A stretch of 64,000 bases of DNA from Coprococcus comes ATCC 27758 (GTDB lineage: Bacteria; Bacillota; Clostridia; Lachnospirales; Lachnospiraceae): assembly GCF_025149785.1 (NCBI RefSeq), contig NZ_CP102277.1:1178001-1242000 (forward strand). The letters run 5' to 3'. The notes under the pieces were generated by a model, which worked only from the letters and a program-made list of their open reading frames with translations, was not told where the DNA came from and did no database searches. Shown here in pieces: positions 9,011 to 17,239 of the stretch; within the stretch, counting starts at the first letter, position 1, and every line of letters starts with the position of its first letter. A program made the translations under genes and the position numbers.

Positions 9011-9880
9011 TTGGGGCAGATATTTGATTTTAGCGGTATTGAAAAAAGTGAAAAATCAATTAAGAAGACGTGGCAAGAGTTTAGAGATGCACTTTCAAAA
9101 GGAGATTTTTCTTTTGATGATATTGCTTCAGCAAAGAAGAATACGTTCTTGAGAGTTTATGATGACTTGTTTAATAAGAATGCTGGAATAGAATATAATA
9201 CAGTCTTAATATCTGAGATTGAGAAATATTGTGTCGGCAGAGGTACTATTCTTGGAGAAGATGAGAATCCTGATTTTGAACGTTTTATTCCGAAGACAGA
9301 ATTTATAAAGGAAGATAACAGATTTAGTCCTTCAGGGGTAGAATGGTTGTATTTAGCAATAGGCAAAGAGGCGGCGATACATGAATGTGCACAGGCCGAA
9401 TGTCGAGTTAAACAAAATGATAGATTTGGTTTTTGTCATTTTCAATTTGCCGCTGATAGCACAGCACTTAAGGTAGTAGATTTAACAATAGCGGATGAAA
9501 TGACATATAAAGCTCTGAATGATGGCTTGGAGACTTATGGTCAAGAACAGGTTAAGAAAAGTATAAAAAAATCTAAAGTATTAGGTTTTATTCTAAGGAA
9601 CAACGTGAATGTAGAAGAATTTAAGAAGCTATTTACTAAATGGGGAGTATATACGTATTCAAAATTACTTTCAGAACAGATATTTGAACCGCTTGATGAA
9701 AAGGATAATAAAAGTTTAATGTATGCACCTTTTCAAACTATGGCGCAGTATTATATTTCGTTAGGATACGCGGGAATAATTTATGGTAGTACAGTATCTA
9801 AGACTGGTAAGAATATAGTTTTGTTTGATAAAACAACAGCTCATCCAGTGGGGGCAATTGAAGATTACAGAATTCTATAA
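9011..9880 (+). CDS. RES-domain protein (putative NAD+-consuming enzyme)
   Basis: An approximately 289-aa protein with a C-terminal RES fold. The three name-giving residues can be placed: Arg in NRFSPSG, Glu in EAAIHE, and Ser in GIIYGSTVS. RES proteins are ADP-ribosyltransferase-like; several act as toxins by degrading NAD+. The N-terminal approximately 110 residues are helical and unrecognised. I chose a TTG start at 9011 because AAGGGGG lies nine bases upstream; a GTG at 8936 in frame would add 25 residues but has no ribosome site. The gene is distinctly AT-rich. A membrane-anchored protein follows, so the pair may form one unit. No Xre-type antitoxin, the usual RES partner, is adjacent. 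Confidence 0.65.
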   Translation: MGQIFDFSGIEKSEKSIKKTWQEFRDALSKGDFSFDDIASAKKNTFLRVYDDLFNKNAGIEYNTVLISEIEKYCVGRGTILGEDENPDFERFIPKTEFIKEDNRFSPSGVEWLYLAIGKEAAIHECAQAECRVKQNDRFGFCHFQFAADSTALKVVDLTIADEMTYKALNDGLETYGQEQVKKSIKKSKVLGFILRNNVNVEEFKKLFTKWGVYTYSKLLSEQIFEPLDEKDNKSLMYAPFQTMAQYYISLGYAGIIYGSTVSKTGKNIVLFDKTTAHPVGAIEDYRIL

Positions 9881-9934
9881 TTCGCGAAAATAGCAAAGCC
9901 TTTTATGAATAAACGATAGGAGGTATTACGATAA

Positions 9935-11200
9935 ATGGAATATGTAATAATTGGCGCGTGCATTGTGGTTGCAATAGCAGGAGGTATTGTGCTATACGTA
10001 AAAAACAAACGAACCAAAAATGAGCTGGGTAATACAGCAGTTGTTGTAAGTAAAACATCAAGCAGTAAATTGCAAGCATCTGAAGTTGCAAATGATCCGG
10101 TTATTCAGATAGGAATACTTCCTGCAGATGCGATTTCGGATGAAACTAAACTTGTTGAGATTACGGATAGTAAGGTGCTTGCCCATATAAATAATCTTGT
10201 TCCGGGACTGGCACAGGCTGGAAATGCGGCCAATAATGCCACACAGGCTGTCAAGGCAAATGGTGAGGTTTTGTATCGAGCCATAATTCCAGCGGGTGCT
10301 AAGTTAACAGATTCCAAAGCGATGGAAGGAGCAGTTCGAGGTTTTTATCATGGAGCTGATGGAATTAGAGGTCACGCAAATCTTGTAGCTGTTGAAGCAC
10401 AAAAAGGAACAGCAGTAGCAGCAATGGGTGTAGCATCAATGATTGTCGGGCAGTATTACATGACGCAGATTAATGCAGAGCTTGGAGTAATCAGTGATGG
10501 TATCTCTCAGATACAGAATTTTCAGGATAATGAATATCGAAGTAGGGTATTTTCGCTGGTAGCTCATGTTAAAAAGATTGCTGATTTTCAGACGGAGATT
10601 TTGGAAAATGATGAGCTTCGACTTTCGAAGATTGCTCAGCTTGATAGCTTAGAGGAAGAGTGTACTAAGCTTCTAGGACAAGCTAATCTTACTTTGGCTG
10701 GATTTGCAAAGAAATCAGGCCTTAATTACGATGGTTATGAAAAAGCTTTAGGAAATGCACAAAATTGGTTTATGTATCAACAATCGCTTCTGGAAATCTT
10801 ATATAAGATTTCTGATTTGAGATATACTTTGCATCTTGGCACAGTTTCGAGAGAACAGTGTATGGCATTATTACCTACATACTCGAAACAGGTATCAGAT
10901 ACACAGACACGACTTACTGCTTGGCATGAAGGTACTGCTGACCGATTAGGAATAGAGGCTGATGAGTCACGAAGAAAGAGAGCAGGCTTTGATGGAGTAA
11001 TTCATTTTATTCCAGGATTGTTTAATGATAATTTAAACTTCCGAGGAATAGAAGAAAAAACTGCAAGTATGATCACAGCACAGAAGGCAGGTCATGTTTG
11101 TACACATAAAATAGATAAATCTGAGTTGTATGCAGAGGATGTACAGCTCATTTCAAAAGATGGAAAGATTTATTATTTACCTGTGAGTAAAGCAGAATAA
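9935..11200 (+). CDS. Membrane-anchored protein of unknown function, paired with RES protein
   Basis: A 421-aa protein with one N-terminal transmembrane helix (about 3-24) and a large soluble part. A glycine/alanine-rich hydrophobic stretch (KGTAVAAMGVASMIVG, about 150-170) may form a second membrane contact, followed by a helical region (about 175-330). I do not recognise the family. It has a strong GGAGG site and starts 54 nt after the RES gene; a strong terminator follows. This suggests co-transcription with the RES gene. It could be an immunity, delivery or sensor partner, but that is inference only. Confidence 0.6.
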   Translation: MEYVIIGACIVVAIAGGIVLYVKNKRTKNELGNTAVVVSKTSSSKLQASEVANDPVIQIGILPADAISDETKLVEITDSKVLAHINNLVPGLAQAGNAANNATQAVKANGEVLYRAIIPAGAKLTDSKAMEGAVRGFYHGADGIRGHANLVAVEAQKGTAVAAMGVASMIVGQYYMTQINAELGVISDGISQIQNFQDNEYRSRVFSLVAHVKKIADFQTEILENDELRLSKIAQLDSLEEECTKLLGQANLTLAGFAKKSGLNYDGYEKALGNAQNWFMYQQSLLEILYKISDLRYTLHLGTVSREQCMALLPTYSKQVSDTQTRLTAWHEGTADRLGIEADESRRKRAGFDGVIHFIPGLFNDNLNFRGIEEKTASMITAQKAGHVCTHKIDKSELYAEDVQLISKDGKIYYLPVSKAE

Positions 11201-11205
11201 CAAAC

Positions 11206-11240
11206 AACCCTCCCGGCCATCATGGTCGAGAGGGTTTCGT
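11206..11240 (+). terminator. Rho-independent terminator closing the RES locus
   Basis: AACCCTC plus CGGCCAT pair with ATGGTCG plus GAGGGTT: a 14-bp stem with one bulge, followed by a short T-rich tail. Confidence 0.7.
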
Positions 11241-11252
11241 GCGTCTAGGGGA

Positions 11253-11846
11253 TTATCCTTCAATATCAATTTTCAGTCCGGACTTAAGTTCCACAGTGAA
11301 GTGGTCCTCCCGGACGATGATTCGCTCAAGCCAGCGTTTTACCAGGGCCTCGTCGAAGGCGTCCAGGTGTGCGGACTGCTGCTTGATGAAGTCCTGCAGT
11401 TCGTTGATGCGGGAAATCTGTGCGTCTCTGGCGGCAGTGTCAACCGTACATTTTTCTCACTGTTCCCGGAGTTTGAAGATCTCGTCGGCAATCTCATCAT
11501 AGGCCTCTTTGTTATTGGCTTTTTTGAGAAGCTCTTTCTGAAGCTCCTGCAGTCTTTCGTCAATGCCATCAGCGGTTTTTTGCTGAGCACTACGGATCAC
11601 CTTTGCGATGTTCTGCTGGAGCTGTGCCTGGTAGGTGGACGTATCACCAAGGAGCGTGTTGATGGCCTGAACTACCACATTCTCCAATACTGTCTCATTG
11701 ACAGTTCTTGCGTGGCATTCCTGCCCGGTTGGCTCCAGTCTACTGATGCAGCGCCAGACGATGGATTTGCAGCCGCGATTGTTCCAGTGAATTCTGCGGA
11801 ACATTTCACCGCATGCGCTACGAGGATGAAAATATATAGCTGACAC
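11253..11846 (-). pseudogene. C-terminal remnant of a large serine recombinase, with in-frame TGA
   Basis: Reading the minus strand gives the end of the zinc-ribbon region (GEMFRRIHW, a later C-x-A-R-T) and then the long coiled-coil of large serine recombinases (QAINTLL to KLREQ). A TGA at 11457-11459 interrupts it, and the same frame continues for 67 codons with clear family sequence (ISRINELQDFIKQQSAHLDAF, RWLERIIVRED) to a TAA at 11253. The stop is probably a CGA-to-TGA change. The catalytic N-terminal domain and the first zinc cysteines are missing, so the gene is dead. It would have been the integrase of the prophage whose remains follow. Confidence 0.8.
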
Positions 11847-12906
11847 TAGAGACGATGAATATAAAAATATCCGTCAGGTAGACTGGACTCATAATGGAGA
11901 ATGGCCACATCCAGGTCAGGCTGTAATGAAAACTTTAACAGATATTACTTCATACACTGATTATGTAGAAAAGCTCAATTCTTTATTTGAAGATGAAACA
12001 GAAGAAGATGCTGAAGATGTGGAGAAAACATATCCACCATACACAAAGGAAGATTTCCTGTCTGAAGTCTTTATGCCTGAAGAGGAATATGAAAAGCTTT
12101 CTGGAATCCTTCGTATAAAGAAAAACATTATCCTTCAGGGTGCTCCCGGTGTTGGTAAGACTTTTGCTGCCAAGAGAATCGCATTTTCTATGATGGGAGT
12201 AAAAGATGTAGAAAGAGTTATGATGGTTCAGTTCCATCAAAGCTATTCGTATGAAGACTTCATCATGGGATTTAGACCTTCGACGGATGGATTCGAACTG
12301 AAGCGAGGTGCTTTCTATAACTTCTGTAAGAAGGCTGAAATCGATGGAGATAATGATTACTTCTTTATCATTGATGAAATCAACAGAGGTAACTTAAGTA
12401 AAATATTCGGTGAGCTGTTTATGCTTATTGAAAATGACAAAAGAGGCGTTTCGTTACAGCTTCTATATTCTGATGAGAAGTTCTCTGTACCTAAGAATAT
12501 ATATATCATTGGAATGATGAATACAGCTGACCGTAGCTTGGCTATGTTGGATTATGCGCTCAGAAGAAGATTTGCTTTCTTTGAAATCAAGCCGGGCTTT
12601 ACAACGGATGGATTCAGAGAATATAGAATGAGCTTAGAAAATGAGAAATTTGATAAACTGATTGCCTGTGTGGAGAGTCTGAATAATGTGATATCTAATG
12701 ATGAATCATTAGGCGATGGCTTCTGTATAGGACATAGCTATTTCTGCAATCTGCTACCGGACACGATTGATGACCAAGTATTGTCTGGAATTGTTGAGTA
12801 TGAGCTGATTCCGCTTTTGAAGGAATATTGGTTTGATGAGCCTACAAAGGTGAAAGATTGGAGCAGTAATTTAAGGAGTGAGAGGCGGTGCTACAGTGCA
12901 TCTTGA
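11845..12906 (+). pseudogene. 5'-truncated McrB-type GTPase (AAA+), also fused out of frame at its 3' end
   Basis: An AAA+ GTPase of the McrB family, the motor of McrBC-type modified-DNA restriction. Walker A GAPGVGKT, the FHQSYSYEDF motif, Walker B FFIIDEINRGN and the McrB signature MMNTADRS, plus sensor ALRRRF, are all present. Coding sequence begins without a start codon at the junction with the recombinase remnant (about 11840): TRDDEYKNIRQVDW is normally internal, so the N-terminal target-recognition domain is lost. An internal ATG at 11926 could start a 326-aa protein. At the 3' end the natural C-terminus (WSSNLRS) runs into foreign sequence (ERRCYSAS). No mcrC is present. Probably non-functional. 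Confidence 0.75.
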
Positions 12907-13408
12907 TTGCATTTTTGATGGCCGTATCAAAGTCCCACCAGAGAGCTACGATATTTGGATTGGACTGCCTCCAGGCGTCTACCAGCGGTTGGAGCTCATC
13001 TTCGGTAAGCCCCATTTCGAGGGCACCCATTGCCTTCAGTGCGCCGACACTGCCGCCGTAGCCAAGAGCCAGATCCGCAATCTTACCTTTTTGACGAAGG
13101 TGACCGTTGATGCCATGTTTCTCAACCGGTACATGGAACATCTGACTGGCACTCGTACAGTAAATGTCACCACCATTTTTGAATACCTCTGCACGCCATG
13201 ATTCTCTGGCAAGGTGAGCAATGACACGATTGTCACCTGTCCTTTCATTGCCATCAGCGTTCTGCTGATTTTTCTTTTCCTTATGTGCTTTGACTTTCTT
13301 TTTGATAAAGTAGACAGCTTCATGGATCATCATTCCGAGTCCAAAGAGAAGGTATCCCATTGTGGCGCCAAAGCAAACCGATAACATTAATTCTTGATAA
13401 GTTGTCAT
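12842..13408 (-). pseudogene. Chimeric prophage remnant: small membrane protein fused to a phage DNA polymerase A fragment
   Basis: The first about 58 residues are a small phage membrane protein (one transmembrane helix at 9-33, then KKKVKAHKEKK). From about residue 60 the sequence is the middle of a phage family-A DNA polymerase: a vestige of the metal-motif strand (VIAHLARESWRAEVF), the fingers helix RQKGKIADLALGYGGSVGA, and LTEDELQPLVDAWR. The polymerase ends abruptly near 12890, and the last residues read into the back of the McrB fragment. In-frame deletion has joined two phage genes; no active site is complete. Confidence 0.7.
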
Positions 13409-13479
13409 TTTTCACCTCGTTTTTCTAAGATGACTGGCAGCAGTTGTGCTACTGCCAGCCGGATTTATTATGTTGCAGA

Positions 13480-14043
13480 TTAGCTTAAGAAATCGTCATC
13501 CTCTTCAGTAGCGAAATCATCCTCAGTTCTAGACTTCCCGCCAAGAGGTTCACCATCACGAATCTTCTGAAGGTTGTTAAGTCCGCATGCGATTCCACGA
13601 TTACCGTTGGAAGTGAAAGCGTAAAGGTTGATAGAAGCACGACCGTACACGCCGCTGTAAACTTCGGAGCGATCAATGATCTGCTGACGATCTGCATCTA
13701 CAATACCAGGGGCAGTAGCAGAGTTGGCGTTGATGAAGTAGCTGTCCTTGTAAGCTTCATCACCAGGACGCTCCTTGTCTCCGTCACGAAGAGGAGTCTT
13801 GATAACATCAAGTGCAGGACAAACCTTAGCGGTTCCCTTAAGCTTGGATTCACCTTCCTCGTAGGCTGCCTGGATTGCGGCTTTAATTTTGTTTACGGTT
13901 ACGGTATCTGACTTTGGAATGATAAGAGAAACGCTGTACTTTGGTGCGGCTCCATTGATTGACTTAGGGTCCCACACGTTAGCGTATGACCGTCTTGTGT
14001 TTACTCCTGTAATAACTTTTGTAGGGTTTGCGATCTTAGACAT
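13480..14043 (-). CDS. DUF2815 phage protein (probable ssDNA-binding)
   Basis: A 187-aa protein of the DUF2815 family, found next to phage polymerase and DUF2800 genes and predicted to bind single-stranded DNA in place of SSB. Family landmarks are VITGVNTRRSYANVW near the N-terminus, YSVSLIIPKSD, the GVYGRASINLYAF strand and an acidic C-terminal tail (EEDDDFLS) like that of SSB proteins. AGGAGG lies upstream of the start. It is intact, although its neighbours are damaged. Confidence 0.85.
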   Translation of the reverse strand: MSKIANPTKVITGVNTRRSYANVWDPKSINGAAPKYSVSLIIPKSDTVTVNKIKAAIQAAYEEGESKLKGTAKVCPALDVIKTPLRDGDKERPGDEAYKDSYFINANSATAPGIVDADRQQIIDRSEVYSGVYGRASINLYAFTSNGNRGIACGLNNLQKIRDGEPLGGKSRTEDDFATEEDDDFLS

Positions 14044-14058
14044 AATATTTTCCTCCTG

Positions 14059-15180
14059 TTAATTGTCATTAAAATCATCTGCTGCAGTGTTCATTGCTGA
14101 TCTTTTATCAGACTCAGGAACAAGAGCAGGTTTGCCTGGTGGCTTATAAACAAGCCCACCTAAAATCTCATCAAACTGCTTCTTTCCAAGCAGTGAGCTC
14201 ATGGCAGTAATACCAAGAAGCTTCTTTTCATATGGATCGTATCCAGCGGTGGTTACCGCTTCTGCGACAGCGTCGTCGTCAGTGTATTTACGGTTGCTTC
14301 TGCCTTCTACGATTTTGAAACCATCATAGTGGGTTCCAGATTGTGCTTGTGTCAGTGTGTAATTTTTGATGTCATTTCCCCAGGTAATCAACTGGTCAAT
14401 TCTTGGAAGAATTGCAGCAATCTCGAAATCATCAAGGGTAGCAGGCATCTCGAAATTGTACTTTACAAGTTCCAGGTTGGTTTCTGCGCGTTTTCTACAA
14501 GTAGCTTTTACTTTGCAGAACTGGCAGTGGTCACCAGCCTTAAATTCACCTTTGCCTTCATAAGCGAGGGCAGCGGTAGGTTTCAATACATCCTCAGCCC
14601 ATTTAAGAAGATCATCTTTTCTGATGGAGCTGGTAGATACGTTTTCTCTTCGCTGCTGGAAGATTGTCATTTCGATAGTGCTGATGTCATACAAGTCATC
14701 GAATGCCTCTAAAGCACCGAGCGCATAGCACATCATCTGACTGTTACCTTCGGATTCCACAAGGACTCCAAGACCATGCTTGTAATCAATAATGTGGAGA
14801 ACTTCATCTGCAATGATGACGCAGTCGCCAGTTCCGAATCCGTTCTCAACCCATCGAGAGAAGTCCAGTCTCTGCTCAATGAATACCATAGGGTCACTGC
14901 AGAACTTCTTGGAACGTTCGAATTGCTCCAGAACATAATCTCTGTATTCTTCCGCACAGTTTTGCATCTCACCACTGTAATAAGTAAGGTTTTCAGTTGG
15001 ATCTTCTACATCACGTCCCAGCGCCATTTCTACTAAGTAGGCACAAAGCTCATGACAGTCGGTACCTTCCTGCGCATAATGAGAGGACTCATCTTTGATT
15101 CCTTCGCAGAGCTTTGCAGAAGGTGGACAGTTGATCCATCGATGCGAAGCTGATGCGGAGAGGAATGCGTGCTTAGCCAT
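14059..15180 (-). CDS. DUF2800 phage protein (PD-(D/E)XK nuclease-like, Cas4/RecB type)
   Basis: A 373-aa protein of the DUF2800 family. Landmarks: AFLSASASHRWINCPPS at the N-terminus, GTDCHELCAYLV, the nuclease core with GDCVIIADEVLHIIDYKHG (D...DYK), QMMCYALGALEAF, and a C-x2-C-x5-C cluster (FCKVKATC) near 220 that could hold an Fe-S cluster as in Cas4/AddB. It probably processes DNA ends for phage recombination or replication. It starts at ATG 15180 (a second ATG two codons earlier is possible) and overlaps the upstream gene by 8 nt. Confidence 0.85.
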   Translation of the reverse strand: MAKHAFLSASASHRWINCPPSAKLCEGIKDESSHYAQEGTDCHELCAYLVEMALGRDVEDPTENLTYYSGEMQNCAEEYRDYVLEQFERSKKFCSDPMVFIEQRLDFSRWVENGFGTGDCVIIADEVLHIIDYKHGLGVLVESEGNSQMMCYALGALEAFDDLYDISTIEMTIFQQRRENVSTSSIRKDDLLKWAEDVLKPTAALAYEGKGEFKAGDHCQFCKVKATCRKRAETNLELVKYNFEMPATLDDFEIAAILPRIDQLITWGNDIKNYTLTQAQSGTHYDGFKIVEGRSNRKYTDDDAVAEAVTTAGYDPYEKKLLGITAMSSLLGKKQFDEILGGLVYKPPGKPALVPESDKRSAMNTAADDFNDN

Positions 15181-15520
15181 TTGCAAGTACCTCGGCCTCA
15201 GCCACTAAAGCAGGATAATCTTCCTCTTTCACATCACTCAGGCGACTAGCACCATATTTTGTTAAGAGGGCCTTTGCTTCAGTTTTCTTACCCTTACCAG
15301 CAAGTGAAGCCGTGATTCCACGTACTTCCTGGAAGGAGTATTTCTTAACTTCAGCTTCCTGTGCAGGTGCTTCTTTCTTTTTGGTTTTTGTTTCAACCTT
15401 GCTCATTTCAGGAGCAGTTTCTGAGAACATTTCTTTTAATGCAGTAGCTGCATCAATCATTTTCTGTCCAGTGGTGATCATCTCATCAAGGACAAGATCT
15501 AAATTCGACATCTTACTCAT
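15173..15520 (-). CDS. Phage protein of the type annotated rRNA biogenesis protein Rrp5-like
   Basis: A 115-aa protein. N-terminal MSKMSNLDLVLDEMITTG helix, a charged linker, then a C-terminal helical motif (SFQEVRGITASLAGKGK..., KALLTKYGASRLSDVKEEDY) resembling the small domain common in phage replication modules of Firmicutes. The Rrp5 label seen in databases is historical and gives no real function. Start 15520 has GAGGAAA upstream. It sits between the 52-aa gene (8-nt overlap) and the DUF2800 gene, so all are co-transcribed. Confidence 0.65.
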   Translation of the reverse strand: MSKMSNLDLVLDEMITTGQKMIDAATALKEMFSETAPEMSKVETKTKKKEAPAQEAEVKKYSFQEVRGITASLAGKGKKTEAKALLTKYGASRLSDVKEEDYPALVAEAEVLANG

Positions 15521-15671
15521 TTTCAGTTTCCTCACTTTCTCTTTGATTTTCAGTAGATTGTCTTAGTTTGGCTGCCAGTCTTTTTGCTACGACGCTGATG
15601 GCAATGAGCGTGTCAATAAGCTCTTCATTAACTGCATCAATAGGACTGGCAGAATCTCTTGTGTTTGTCAT
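15513..15671 (-). CDS. Small phage protein, 52 aa, unknown function
   Basis: A short gene with ATG at 15671, a GAGG site ten bases upstream and stop at 15513. The product starts MTNTRDSASPIDAVNEEL, has one helix rich in Ala/Val/Leu (DTLIAISVVAKRLAAKL) and an acidic Glu/Asn tail. Its stop overlaps the start of the next gene, which supports translation coupling. It heads the leftward replication operon of the prophage remnant. Confidence 0.6.
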   Translation of the reverse strand: MTNTRDSASPIDAVNEELIDTLIAISVVAKRLAAKLRQSTENQRESEETENE

Positions 15672-15704
15672 CGTCTTAACCTCGCTTTCCGATTGGCTTT
15701 CTGC

Positions 15705-15725
15705 CTTTCTAACTTCCTAAGGGGA
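15705..15725 (+). repeat. Operator-like repeat copy 1
   Basis: Reads CTTTCTAACTTCCTAAGGGGA. Copy 2 (15792-15812) is a direct repeat; copy 3 (15943-15966) is inverted. Confidence 0.6.
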
Positions 15726-15791
15726 TTCGAGGGAGTGGATTCCGGATTTTTTGAAAACTTTTTAAATTTTCTTTTTGACTGGTGCCTCATG

Positions 15792-15812
15792 CCCTTCTAA
15801 CTACCTAAGGGA
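15792..15812 (+). repeat. Operator-like repeat copy 2
   Basis: CCTTCTAACTACCTAAGGGA, the same orientation as copy 1, start points 87 nt apart. Confidence 0.6.
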
Positions 15813-15942
15813 AAGTGCGAGATGAAATTCTGGGTTTTGTGAAAATAAAAATGTCAGGCTGTTTCGCTTATATAAGGAAGCGATTCGTGCCGACATATTT
15901 TTTTTGGAATTTTATGAAATGGGCCGGAATCTGGGTGGCCAA

Positions 15943-15966
15943 TTCCCCTTAGGAAGTTGAAGAAGG
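15943..15966 (-). repeat. Operator-like repeat copy 3 (inverted)
   Basis: On the minus strand it reads CTTCTTCAACTTCCTAAGGG and on. It lies 39 nt before the rightward gene start, placing copies near both divergent starts. Confidence 0.6.
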
Positions 15967-16004
15967 TAAAACTTCTAACTTTTAACGAAAGGAGAGTGAG
16001 AGCC

Positions 16005-16448
16005 ATGAGCGTATTTGGACGTAATCAAGAAGGTTATCCTGATCCGACTGCAGCTGAAGCAATCGTGAAGGCAAGTAAGAAGAAGTATCTGTCGCTTGTC
16101 TACATCTGCTCTAAGTATTCCGGTGATGTTGTTACCAATACAGAAGCAGCAAAACGGTACAGCCGATTCGCAGTGGGCCAGGATGCCATACCACTCGCGC
16201 CGCATTTACTGCTTCCTCTTTATATGAAAGAAGAGTCAGAACGAGAGTTGGCCATGTTTATGGATATGGTGCTGCTTGGAAGGTGTGACGAGCTGTGGGT
16301 ATTTGGTGGAGAAGCTAGTGCAGGCATGTGCGCTGAGATAGCAAAAGCCAAGAGACACGGGAAGAAAATCAGATATTTCGATAGTTTGTGTAACGAAACA
16401 AACAGAGCTCTGGAGATTGGGCCAGAGAGATTGCAGGAGGAACGTTAA
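16005..16448 (+). CDS. DUF7768-like phage protein (nucleoside deoxyribosyltransferase-like fold)
   Basis: A 147-aa protein. Landmarks: LVYICSKYSGDVVTN, RFAVGQDAIPLAPHLLLP, CDELWVFGGEASAGMCAEI and GKKIRYF. These match a family of short phage proteins with a Rossmann-like fold resembling nucleoside 2-deoxyribosyltransferases (DUF4406/DUF7768). Its role in phages is unknown. AAAGGAGAG precedes the start chosen; an in-frame ATG at 15957 lies inside the operator repeat. The primase gene follows after 2 nt. Confidence 0.7.
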   Translation: MSVFGRNQEGYPDPTAAEAIVKASKKKYLSLVYICSKYSGDVVTNTEAAKRYSRFAVGQDAIPLAPHLLLPLYMKEESERELAMFMDMVLLGRCDELWVFGGEASAGMCAEIAKAKRHGKKIRYFDSLCNETNRALEIGPERLQEER

Positions 16449-16450
16449 AT

Positions 16451-17128
16451 ATGAATTTTGTTATTTACACAGCCGACTGCACCGGGAATAAAGCTAACTG
16501 CGACTACCCACACAGGGTGGAAGTAGATAGTGCTGATGTTCTCCAGGAAGCAGTCAAAAAAGATCATGTTTGCGCTGAGTATAAAGGTAACTACAGAAGC
16601 AAGGACAATTTCGTGACTTCGAATGCCATCGTCATGGATGTGGATAACGATCACACGGATGAACCATTGGAGTTCATTACAGAAGCCAAGATGGATGAGA
16701 TGTTTCCAGACATCGATTATTGTCTGGTACCGAGTCGACATCACATGTTGCCAAAGGGATCACATCCAGCAGCACCTAGATTCCATGTGATTTTTCCAGT
16801 GGAAGCAATTAATAACGCAGATGAGTATGCAAAGGTAAAGGAAGTTCTTTATAAGAAGTACCCGTTCTTCGATGGAAATGTACTGGACGCTGCAAAATTC
16901 TTATTTGGTTGCGATGTATCGGAAGTTACGTGGCATGAAGGTTGGATGAGCATTATGGACGATTTGTCTGACGGAGACTTGGTAATGGGTGCTCCGGAGG
17001 AGGACGAGGAGTTTGATGCTCCGGCACATTCGGGTCCAATTTTAGAAGGAAGTCGTAATAAGACACTGAACCATTACGCATATAGAGACTTGTGTTTTAT
17101 TGTCCAAACTAGGATAAAAGCTGGCTGA
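16451..17128 (+). pseudogene. N-terminal fragment of a phage primase/VapE-like replication protein
   Basis: 225 residues remain. The N-terminal part resembles an archaeo-eukaryotic primase-like domain: SNAIVMDVDNDHTD (D-x-D metal motif), YCLVPSRHHM and APRFHVIFP. In relatives a helicase (VapE/SF3-type) domain follows the GSRNKTLNHYA linker; here the sequence departs at about 17075 and stops after an unrelated tail. So the primase domain may be complete but the helicase is lost. It marks the right border of the prophage remnant. Confidence 0.65.
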
Positions 17129-17239
17129 TTGGTAAATGGTATTCGTAATATTGCAGAAGAGATTGTGTTAAAAGAATTGGTGTATATCTAAAGCGTGGAA
17201 AGCTCCTTCGGGAATTTTTGGCTGTTTATAAGATAAATT

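Larger units (their letters stand above)
15672..16004. promoter_or_regulatory. Divergent control region of the prophage remnant
   Basis: This 330-nt region lies between leftward (DUF2815/DUF2800) and rightward (DUF7768-like/primase) operons. It holds three copies of a CCTAAGG-centred motif (separate entries) and a hairpin-forming stretch around 15855-15895 (TGTCAGG...CCGACA). Promoters for both directions should be here but none is clear enough to mark. Confidence 0.5.

Noticed and set aside
8926-9027. Short frame starting at ATG 8926
   Set aside because: No ribosome site and overlaps the better-supported RES gene start; sequence is not protein-like.
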